Origin: Branchiostoma floridae
Taxonomy: Eukaryota > Chordata > Leptocardii > Amphioxiformes > Branchiostomatidae
Length of the DNA stretch: 64,000 nt
Direction: 5' to 3'
NCBI RefSeq assembly: GCF_000003815.2
Contig: NC_049997.1
Span: 9,975,860 to 10,039,859, forward strand
The notes beneath the pieces are model-generated. The model did no database searches. It had not been told where the DNA came from and saw only the letters and a list, made by a program, of their open reading frames with translations. The first letter of the stretch is position 1. Every line of letters starts with the position of its first letter. Below are positions 10,942-22,600 of this stretch, piece after piece. A program made the translations under genes and the position numbers.

Positions 10942-13253
10942 CACTTTGTTCATCTATTTTCGACCATGTAAATGTGGTATTGAATGTATCATCTCAAGCT
11001 ACAGTTGTAGAGCTTTCAAACTGTGGTAATTACTGGTACATTCATACCTCTGTATACATGTATAACCATGTGATGATGACATATAATTTATTGCCTGTTT
11101 TTCTTACAGTAAATAAAGAAATGAAAGCCATTGATCTTTCATGTACACATACATTGCAAATATTGACATTTTATGTAAAATAATTTGGTATTCAGTCAAG
11201 ATAGTATCAAGATAGTAGATACTTGTAATTGTTGTTCATGAAATTTATTAAAGATATCCACTTTTTTTCTTCTTTTTGTTCCTTTAAATTTTTGTCTAAG
11301 GAACCTCACTAAACTTATGGTATTTGAAAGATATGATGTTGCAAATGACTTAAGGATAAGGGCAATGCATGTATTGTAGAGTTTGACCACAACATGTAAA
11401 GGTAGTGTGTTGCTCATATGTCAACATTTTATTATGGACCAGGAAATGTAATATTCCATTATGGTTTGTTTGTATATATATTATGTATTGCAGTGTAAAT
11501 GACCAATCAACCACAGCTTATTTTAAAATTGGAAGCACCAGTAAAATGTACTGAATTTGTGAATAGTTTCATCAGGTTGGTATGTCATTGAATATAGACA
11601 CTCTTTTTTATACAACCATTGCAACATCAGTGGAAATAAAGCAACAGTTGGATAAAATAGAGTCCCTTTGTTAAAAATGTATTGCAGATTAAAAGTGTCA
11701 CCAACAAGAAAAATCAAGAACACTTACCTGTATGTCATTCAGTCCACCAGCGGTTTATTGAGCCTGCCATGGAACTTTGAAAATTGAAAACTTAATGATA
11801 TTTGTATGTTGCATAAGTACCTATGAACAGGAAATTAACCCTAGCTTTGTCAGGGCTAAACAGAGCTATGCGTTACAAAGACTTCTTTCAGATCTCTGGT
11901 ACAATTGCAAAAATCTTTTACAAGAGTAGAAATCTGGTATGATTTTGCACAAGATGGGCAAAGATTAGGGCTGGATATTAACTGCAATAGGCACCGGACT
12001 AGAATTAAAAAGTAGACCTAGTACAAATGTAATTATTACAATTACCATCTGACACTCAATTTTGCCCATATCAAGCAAATTTCCACCTGATTGTGCTCTC
12101 ACAAAACGTACAGCAGACTTCACAATGTCATCGGGAGTTTGGAGAGGGGTGTATTGAAAGGACAGCACCATGCATACATGCTTCCCTCTTTATCTTGATA
12201 GTGATTTACTGTAAACCAGGCTATTTTTCCAGTACTGTATTCCATATTTATTGTCATATGCTTCAAGTTTACATAATGCAATGTCTAGGGTGATTCTCAA
12301 ACTTCAGCAAGAAAACTTTTCCAACTGTCAGCAGACGATTTTAGCATAACATAGTATAAAGTAACCTCTCACTGTTTTCATAATAGATAAATTTACATGT
12401 AGCCCTAAAGAGAGCACAAGTTTCATGTTCTATTAGAGTAGTTTCTTTGATATTTAACCCTCACCAATGTATTGGTGTTTTATTCCTGCTGCCAAATTTA
12501 TGTATGGCTATAATTGTGGACAGTTTTGATCCTTAATAGCTAATGTAAAAAGTTGTAATACAGATTTCCTAAAGCTACAACTTGCTTCAAATAAAATATA
12601 ATAAGACTGCTGCTCCAAGTGTCATACTTGTTGCAATAATAATGAATATTCACATCCATTGCATCAATATTTCAGGTTTTTCTATTCTGAAATCCTGGCA
12701 TCTACCGTTTGTTTTCAACAGCCAATCTGAAGAATGTACAAAGCAAAAGACAAAATTGACAGGTATAAAAAGTGACCCAGTATCTGGTAAAACTGAAAAA
12801 GAGTTCGACATGAAGTTCAACTAATTTGCTGCAAATGTGCCTTCTGTTAATAACAGAGAGCCTGTCTTTTAATGAATTATTTTGACATAGCACATGTGCA
12901 TGGACTTTGTGTTCAGCAGTTGATTATCCAAAAAGCATTGCAGGTCCTACCTTGACTGTCAAAACTTTACCCAGCATAACATTAATCTAGTAGCTTCCTT
13001 TTGGAATTAACTGCTCACTCCCTGTTGAATTTTTCCAAAGCATTTTGACTGTCAAAACTTAAACCAGAGTATAGCTTTCGAGTCTCGTAGCTGGAATTCG
13101 AAGCTTCTTTAGGGGATTATATTAGTTGCTCACTCTCTGTTGAATTTCTCTAAAGTATTTTGACTGTCAATACTTACAGCAGAATAAAGCTTTCGAGTCT
13201 TATAGCTGGAAGCTTCTTTTGGGGATGTTAAAATGGGATATTAAATACGTCCT
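10942..13253. other. Convergent 3' ends: UTRs and spacer
   Basis: The DED-ankyrin gene on plus and GIT on minus converge here. Candidate polyadenylation signals for plus are AATAAA at 11112 and one near 11634. For GIT on minus, TTTATT occurs near 12478 and 12247. No convincing coding frame is visible; the open frames are short and lack family resemblance. Confidence 0.55.
12944..13235. repeat. Three diverged tandem copies in the GIT 3' region
   Basis: The words GACTGTCAAAACTT (12954, 13047, 13162), CTCACTCYCTGTTGAATTT and CTTTCGAGTCT with TAGCTGGAA recur in the same order, with spacings of about 93 and 115 bp. On the minus strand this is just downstream of the GIT stop codon, so it is likely 3' UTR. 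Confidence 0.7.
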
Positions 13254-13642
13254 TCACTGAAATATGGTGACGAGCTGCTTGGCTGCCTTGGCAATGTCGT
13301 ACGCACACTGTATAACCTGCTGAGTCAGCAGCTGCATGTCCACGTCTCCCTCTGGTTCCGTCGGCACCGTGTGGTGGCACTGCACCTGCAGCCGCTGGGC
13401 GCTGCTCGTCAGGAGCTGTAAGGACAAGCGGATCGTCTCGGAGCGCGGCTTCTCCGGAAAGAGCGCGGCCATCTCCCTCACGGCGGTGAGGATCTTCTCG
13501 GAGCAGGCGATGAAGCTGTCGTGCTTGCTTTCCTGCGCCGATCGCAGGAGCTCCTGGATGTTTTTTGTGATCTGTTCCGTCTTGCGGACGACGTCGTCCT
13601 GAGAGGGCAGCGACACCGGTTCAGCTCCTGTTGTGTTCACTT
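13254..13642 (-). CDS. GIT: GIT exon 12: C-terminal paxillin-binding domain and stop
   Basis: Residues 621-749. KTEQITKNIQELLRSAQESK, HDSFIACSEKILTAVREMAA, LFPEKPRSETIRLSLQLLTS and QLLTQQVIQCAYDIAKAAKQ match the four-helix FAT-homology domain that binds paxillin. Phase 1 entry (CCACAG/AA GTG). The stop is TGA at 13256-13254. Confidence 0.95.
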
Positions 13643-16600
13643 CTGTGGGGAGGGGGGCGGGTGGAAGGAAATTGTCAGTTTCAGCTTATCTCTCTATGCC
13701 AGTTCACTTTTATCTGAAGGGTAACCTATATTCGTTGTTTTCAAGAACTGGGTATTTAAGAATACATGTATCAAGTCGACAGTTATTTTGATATCTTTGA
13801 ATATATGAATATTGAAAATTATATATCAATTCTGATATACGAAAGTATTGCAATTTTAAACCAACGTCTATTGACTTGATATCTCTGAATAAAAAAAACA
13901 ACGGATATAGGTTACCCAATGGATAAAGGTGAACTAGCGTTACACCCTCTTTCCACTAAAGGCTGCTGCAATTGCTGAGTGACCAAAGATTTGACGAGTC
14001 GCTCGATGAATTTCATTGATAAGTTGAACCATATCCCATGCAATTATGAAACTACCGATCACAATCATAAAGCTGTGCAGCAATTGCAGTCTAATGGAAA
14101 GGGTGCGTAACAAGATGGTCAAAATACAAATACATTGTACAAAAAACTCCCTTCTGTTTGGGATACCATTTCCAATTTTTTCTTTTTTTCAAATGGTATC
14201 AGATTAAACGAGATCTCGGATCACAATCTGAGGGAAACTTGTAACATCTTTCAGATTCAAATTTGGACAAGATGTAAACAAGTTTCTTGTTGCTGACCAT
14301 TAGAGATGACAGAAGATTCTCTTTGATAAAAATACATACGTTTTATCACACACACTTTCAGCAGAGGTAAAAAATACAGCCATCAGCAAATACGTTCCAG
14401 ATACAGTCTTTCAACATTAACTGCCTCACAAAGCAAATGCGACAAAAAAAGTACATCTACAAAACAAAAAGCAGACAGAGTTCAAGGACAGTTTGACAGA
14501 GTGAGGAAGCCGCTAATTAATCTAACGAGTTTATCAGTTCAAAGAAAAAGTTAGGCTCACCCCCACAGACACCGAAAGAGAAGGAAAGGAAAGGAAACCA
14601 AGCAGCACAGCTAAAAAGTGAACTCAACCCTCACGGAAGCTGAAAAAGCAGCAGAACAACACAGAGTTAGGTCTAGAAAAAAACATGTCGTGTTTCCTGT
14701 TTCCCTACCTACCCTAGAAAAACCTGCCAACCCTAGATTTTTTTGGGGGGGTGGGCAGTGGAGTCACATAGGTTTCAGTTAGAATTTTTATTCAGCCTGC
14801 CTGCTTCCTACTGAAGTAAAAACACTGCCTTTCCTATCTAATGAAGTATAAATGTGTCCATTACAAAAAAAATTACAGTTTCACATTGAAAGACAAGTGT
14901 CCTTGTGCATTTCAGTTTACTTTGTTCAACTCTATTGTAATATGTATCACTATATAGTTTTGGCCAGCCTAAAAAGAGTTAAAAGAAGAAGGAAAAAAGA
15001 TCATCCCTACCTACTGACCCTAATTTTCTCTGGACTGAAACAGGAAACACGACATTTTTTCCCTAGGCCTTACAGAGATGAAGGAGAGAGGCACCCCACC
15101 TACTCTTGGCATGCACTTCAGCCACAACTCTTGGGGAGGAAATTTCAGTAAAACTTTCAAGTAAAAGGATAACTCAAGTCTATAGTTATGAATCTGACTA
15201 CTTGTACTACATCGTAATAGTGTCTTCTAATGGAAGAGTCATGGTAATTTGTTGATGAAATTTTCAGGAGATTCTAGTCTTAGTGTAGTACAAACTGGAA
15301 GCCAATGTTAGGAGCAGTCTGGAAAAAACGGAGTAAGATTTCGCTTACCTTCCACATGCAGGTATGTTTTTAGTAAGTCTGAATGGGATGAAAAAGCCAA
15401 AAGACAGTGACAGTTTTGGTTAGAACATCAAACGACGTCAAGACAAAATGACAGAGATACGTAATTTCGGCATGCGAGAAACGGGGGACGAGAAACGGTG
15501 GGGGGTACACGCATGTACCTTTCCTTTCCTCCCCGTCTTCCTTGTCTGAGGGGGTAGGGGCTTGCCCCAGGGGGTCGGGAGTGTCTCCCTCGCCCCCTCC
15601 CTCCACACCTTGCTGCCTTTCCTGCTCGTCCTGAGGGTTATTATCGTAATCGCTCGCGGCGTCGCTAGCTTGTTTGTCCTTACTGTCATCCTGAGGCCCT
15701 GCCCCCGCCACGCCGATGTCCCTCTGGATGCTCGAGGGCATCCCCGCAACCAGGTCCTCTGTAGAGGGCAGCTTGTCTGTGGAAACAACAGGGTTACTTC
15801 AACAGAGCATGTTATCACCAATAAGGTATGGAGAAAGCCTTCATGAGAAAAACAGCAGGTTTCATGACACAGGAAAGTAAAGGAAAGAGCAATTTCAAGA
15901 AGTCTACATAAGACTTAAAATGATACATTACAGTAGAATCCAGTTAATTGCACAAAGGATTACTGCACACTTCTGTGAATTGCACGGAATCCCCAAATCC
16001 AGTGGTGGTGCGGTATAGCTGGATAGCTTTGCTTTGTTGCACCACCAGGATAATTGCACAAAATATGCTGGCAAATTGGGTGTGCAATTCAACGGCTTCT
16101 ACTACAGTAATTTTGCTTCAACGATAGGAAGGAGCAGCAACCCCAATTGTAAAATCTTCCCGATATTCTGACAGAATCAGAATAATCCTTCTTCATGCCT
16201 TACCCATTTCCTTCCACGCGCTGAGCTCTTTAGGAGCAGCTCGAGTTTCAAACATGGAGATGGGCCTGTCCCGGCCAGACCTGGACGACCCTGAGTTGTT
16301 GTTGTTCTCAGCGTTCCCCTCCTGCTTGTTAGCCGCAGCCTGGGCTGAAGCCACCTGTGTCCTCAGGTTGGCATTTTCCTGGAGAAAAACATAATTGTTA
16401 AGATTTTACTCCCTGTTTTCGTACACAAAGTAAAGCTTTTACCAATAAGTTTTTCTTCAGTTGTCTGATCCCCCTCAAGTTGAAATGACCCAAACACTAT
16501 GTCACATGACCAAAATGGAAGTGTGACATCAGCAAGGGGTCAAAGGTGCCCATCAGCAATACTGTATCATCTGCTCTTTATCAAAACTTTTTTTCCAAAT

Positions 16601-19600
16601 GACCTTGAAAGCTAGAATTAAACTTGAAGCCCAAAAGGGCTGTGGACAAGGTGCTTTTCCAACTTATCTCATTTGACCTCCAACCTGTGCCAAAGTGGGT
16701 GATCCTCCACAAGTCTACAAGGCAGTAACCATGGTTACCTCTGGTTGCCCCAACCACCTGCATGAGTTTCTAGACCATGGACTCATCTCTCGATGTTGTT
16801 GCTATGTTAGCGTCTTGAAAACTTTTCCTCCACAACTCTTCAAGACAGTAGCCATGGTAACTGTAGGGTGCCCCACCCACCTGCATAAGTTTCTAGACCA
16901 TAGACTGATATGCTGTTTTTGCTATGTTAGCATCTTGAAAACTTTTCCTCCACAAATCTAAAAGGGCAGTAACCATTATAGTAACTGTAGGTTGCCCCGC
17001 CCACCTGCATGAGCGTCTGGACCATGGATTGCAGGAGACTGATCTCCTGCTGTTAGTGTTCGAATATTGAAAACCTTTACAACCTAAAGCTCTCAGTAAC
17101 CATAGTAACTGCTAGTTGCCCCACCCACCTGCATGAGTTTCTGCACCATGGACTGCAGGAGGCTGATCTCCTGCTGTAACCATAGTAACTGCTAGTTGCC
17201 CCACCCACCTGCATGAGTTTCTGCACCATGGACTGCAGGAGGCTGATCTCCTGCTGTAACCATAGTAACTGCTAGTTGCCCCACCCACCTGCATGAGTTT
17301 CTGGACCATGGACTGCAGCAGGCTGATCTCCTCCTGCTGCTGCTGTTTGTTACTGAAAACTCTCAGTAACCATAGTAACGGTTACCATAGTAACGGTTGC
17401 CCCACCCACCTGCATGAGTTTCTGGACCATGGACTGCAGCAGGCTGATCTCCTCCTGCTGCTGCTGTTTGTTACTGAAAACTCTCAGTAACCATAGTAAC
17501 GGTTACCATAGTAACGGTTGCCCCACCCACCTGCATGAGTTTCTGGACCATGGACTGCAGCAGGCTGATCTCCTGCTGTTAAGGCTACTTTTTGTTCAAA
17601 TATTGAAAACCTTTCCTACTGAAAATTCTCTGTAACCATGGTAACGGTTGCCCCACCCACCTGCATGAGTTTCTGCACCATGGACTGCAGGAGGCTGATC
17701 TCCTGCTGCTGCTGCTGCTTCACCTGGATCAGCTGCTGCACCCGCGCGTCCGACGCCGCCAGCGCCTTCTTCACCTGCAGGTACTCCTCCAGGGTGATGG
17801 GGCCGTCCGACAGGTCAGACGAGGCCATGCTCTCTGCCCTTTGACCTTTTGGAAGGAGGAAAAAATGTATGTTTGGTGACTTACAGAAACAATAAACGTC
17901 AATATGGTGGCTTAAAAATTGACTTTTTTCTTAAATTTGTAGCTAAAAACATAGAAACATGTTTCAAATACAAAAGTCTGACAGGTCAGAGGAGGCCATG
18001 CTCTCTGCCCTCTGGCCTTTTAAAAGGAACCCAAAAGGAATGTTTGCTGACTTATAGAAACAATATGGTGGCTTCAAAATTGACATCTGCTTCAACATTA
18101 ATTTTTGAAATTTGCAGCTAAAAAGATTGAAAACGTTTTTCAACATTGAAAATGTTTTTCGACGCACAAATAAAAATATCTTTCTCTGCCTTTTGGTCTT
18201 TTGAGAGGAAACCACACACAATAATGGCATGACTTAGAGAAACAAAATATACAAAATATATGTGGCTTCAATGTTGAAATCTGCTGCATTTGAAGTTAGC
18301 GGCAAAGTCTTCAAAACAGGTTTCAAATGATCTGGAAAATGATGACCTTAGAATAAAGCAACATAGCACTTTCGTATGTTCATTCTTATGCTAATAGCAA
18401 AAAATATCAGAAAATCTTTAGTCAAAACAGATGCTGATAACATTGAAGGTCTCTTCTTGTGTCTAACACATTGTCATTGAAGGGACAGCATTCATACCTC
18501 ATACGATGCCAAAACAAATACACGCAATGACCCCAATGAGAGAAAGAAATTGTATAAACCTGTGCCCACACATAAAATCAAAGCACTCCTATCACAGCAC
18601 ACAGCTCGCCTTGTCACACAAGCTGCCATTCTGTAGTTATGTAGTTGTATCATAGACTCATCGGAACCCGACATCTAACAGTGTGCACAAGTTCAAGTTG
18701 TTGATTTCAATACCGACACATCATCTGAAACATTGGTGCCTGGTACAGTCTTGTTTCAGCAAACATAGATGTTTGAGTTGGCAGCTGACCACTATATTTG
18801 TGCCAGTGTCATTTCTAATATATAAGTGAGGAAACTTGTACTTTTCACCACTGCTGACTTCCTATATCACACAGTTCTGTAGTAGTTAGTACAGGAGTCG
18901 TGTTGCTGTGTACAGTATAGTCAATCTGTTTTGGATTAAACAAATGTCAAAGCATTTGTTTCAATAAAGTTACCTATCTATCAACCTATATTTGTTCATG
19001 AAACCAATCTACACACATTTTCTTGTTGCACCGTCACCCAGCAGGAAAATCGATTGACTGACGGCAGTAATATGCCGGATGTCTTCTCAATAACTGCACA
19101 ATTCTTAGATACATGTGTCGGCCTATGTTCGCAGGATCCCAAGCCCCATTAAATTTGATAGTGTAGATTTTCAAGTGAAAAATCTGTTTGAGTCTCTGGT
19201 GATTTTCAAATTTGGTGACCTTCTGACAATTAACAAATATGGTTGAAGCTTGTCGACTGAGTGACAGGCATAACAGATATTGTAATAAAATCTCGAAGCC
19301 TCAAAAAGTGGGGTCCTTCATTGTGTGAGTGAATTGATTACCTACCAACCTAAATGGGGTACGGAATTTCCTGAGCAACTTGTGACCCCTGCTTTGCCTA
19401 TTGAGTCAAAGAGTCGAGTTAACTTAAATTTCATGATTCTGACTTAGGGAGAAGAGATGCTGCTACACTAAAGTGAGCATTAGTTCAGTGTGCAGAAGTG
19501 GTCCAAGGGGCCTTGCATTGAGGAAACTCATCGAAAAAAAAAAGGTGTTCTCATACCTTTGGGGTCAGACAGTCTCTGGTTCTCAAGGTCATCCTCGTCA

Positions 19601-22600
19601 GAAGCGACGCTGTCGTAAACGGGCTCCTCGTCGCTGAAGCCGCTCATCCGACCCAGCGCCATCGCCATCTCCTCCCTTGTCATTGGTGCATCAGACACTG
19701 AACCATGCTGTCAGGGGAGAGAGATACAGGTTACTTCAAAAGTTTCAATGATTAGAACTAGAGAAAGAGGGTGATTGATGATTATAAAATGAGGCTACAC
19801 ACAGCTGCATCATACAGAATGTTCTCCAAAGTTTTGACAACTACAGTCAAACCTGATCAAACCATGACCTGGTGCAGGCACCACCTCCAGTCACAAGCCA
19901 CATTAGTACAGTCCTGTCCATTTTTTGCATTTTGCGACTTGCAGTCGCAAAATGCCTTCTGGCCAGTGTAGTCGCCGTTGTGATGTTGAGATGAACGGAC
20001 CTGTTCAATCCATGCCAAACATTTGTATACCTGTTAAAACAGGCATTTCTTCAACATGTTCGCACTAGCGCAGTGGTAAAGTTTACGCATTCTAAACCAA
20101 TGCACCCGGTTCGAATCCGGGGAGGTAGATTTTTTTCAACTTTTTTCTTTCTTTTTTACATCCATTAAAATACTAATTTTTACATCCATTTGGCCACATC
20201 AATTTATTTCTTTGGTTAACGGATTCGCCGCTTCGTTTTTTTGCCGAATAGAAATAAAAATTATAAAAAAAAACTTAAAAATGCCCCGCAACAGAGCTCA
20301 CTCAAAAACAGGCAATGTGTAGTGAAATTTGCTGCAGTTCACGCAAATTTTAACAGGTGGCATCTAGATCTGCTGCAGTTCAGGCACATATGTGAATCTC
20401 TCCATGCGCCAATATCAGGTTTAGTTACTCTGTTCTATTTATATGACATTCTAATAACTAGAAAAAAACGTTCACACACGCAAACATTGGCAAAATGCCA
20501 GCTTTTTTAAAAGCACTTGTTTACATACTATTACAATAGTATTAGCTAACCCACTGTCCTGTCCTGAGAAACCATGTATCCCCAGAAACTACTGTAATTC
20601 ACTTTGTCTTCTTGGTACCAAACTTTCACGTTCTGAGAAAATTTAACTTGTTCTCGGAACTAAATGTTCACTGTCACAGCAAGTGCACATAAAAAAAGTC
20701 TGTGAATTATTTGTTATCAGTAATGATAAGTTCACCGTGAAAACCGTGAACATAACAGTACATTGAAAGTATCAGGAATTACAGTACTTTTCCTTGGCCC
20801 ATTGAGTGGTTGGTTAATCCAGGTTTGACTGTATTTGTGACCATCATTACCTGTCCCCCTGGCTGTTGTCTCCTGCGTGCGTTGATCAGGATGTCAATGA
20901 TAAGGCTACAACATTTACATACATCAATGCCATATGCAATGCCACACAGATTCTAATCCAAAGTTGTAATCGTGACCATCGTTACCTGCCCCCCTGGCTG
21001 TTGTCTCCTGCGTGCGTCGATCAGGATGTCGATGATGAGCGTGGCGAATTCTCGAGCGTTGAACCTGGCGAGCTTCTGCCTGCCCTGGTTCCTGGTGGAG
21101 GAGAACTCCGGGTTGACGGGTAAGAACGGCACCACGGTCCGGTCCATCACTAAAGCACTGTGGTTCTGGGAGAGGGAATACAACACTCTAGTAAGTTCAC
21201 GGTGCACACACCAATTCTTCCGCGACAGGGGTCCGAGATAGTGCGCGACAAAAATGTGACGAAAGGGTCTCGAGGGTCCGTGTTTGAGTTCAAATTTCTC
21301 ATAATCTGCTGCCAAGTGGCATTTAATACTGGCATGGCTAAAAAGCGTAAGAAGTGATGTGTTTTTGGTGCAAATTGGTTTTGGGCCCCAGGGTCACTTC
21401 CTTGTATTTCTACGCGTTGGAAGTGATTCGCCGTTGACCCAGATTTCCCGTCCATATGCGGTCTGTGAGCCGTGTTGGTATGCCTCGCGCGTCGGGTTAT
21501 TGTAAAAATCTCAGTGTTACGATTTTCTTTATTTTTTGCCTGATTAATCTTAGGTGTATTCTCTTTCCGACAATATCAGTCATTTTCATGACTAAACTAT
21601 AGGTGATGGGTTTATTTCCACGTCAAAATTCCCCTTTTTGTGCATACTTTTTTGCGTGAAAAAAACTTTTCTCCCCCCAAAATTATGAAAAGTAGAGAGA
21701 GTGAAGAAACTGAAACCCGGCTGTTCTTAAAGCTGGAGTGATACCCGTCATTCCCATATACGACTTTTCTGCTTTAGATCTATTTTCTTTAAGAGACGGC
21801 CTCTCGACTTGGGGGTGCGCAGCCTCGATTTGAGACCCCAAATAAACTGGGGTGTGCACCGTTAATATGGCCCCTCCTACAAAAACTAAAAGCAAAGAAA
21901 GTCAACAAATTGCATTTCCCCAGAAAGTGNNNNNNNNNNNNNNNNNNNNNNNNNNNNNNNNNNNNNNNNNNNNNNNNNNNNNNNNNNNNNNNNNNNNNNN
22001 NNNNNNNNNNNNNNNNNNNNNNNNNNNNNNNNNNNNNNNNCTGACCATAGTCATATAGCCTTCAAAGTGTGTATGCTTAGACATCAATGGCGTTATGTTT
22101 ACCAAAACATCTTTTTAGTACTACTACATTACTACATCTCTGGACCACTTGTAAATAGCTTTTATCTGATTAATGGCGACTCCTGCATTGAAGAGAATGC
22201 TTTTTTTAATGAAAAAGCCTTCAGATAACGTCACTTTCGTTCACTCCAGCACAATCGAGTTTTAGGTTCGGGCTCGCGAGGGTATTCAATGTTCAGACAA
22301 ATAAGTCGCTCTAATTTGGAGGTATATCCCAAGGCTTGTGTAATCCATCGTGGCCGACACGCAACTGTACAGGCTTCTCTCAGCAAATGCCCATTTAATC
22401 CCCTCTAGTTGCCAGAAGTGCGGCATGGGACTCCGTCCTAGCCACAAATTCAACATTTGGCTGCGTTTTTCTGCAAAATGAAATGCATTTCGGCAGCGGA
22501 AACGCTTGGACAGGAATGCTAGGTTTCTTACCTACCAGCTATGACCAAAAAACGAAATCATATATGCTTTCCGTTGAAGAGAGGAACTTAAAACGGTATC

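Noticed and set aside
13336..13724. Plus-strand frames across GIT exon 12
   Set aside because: Antisense shadows of the GC-rich terminal GIT exon.
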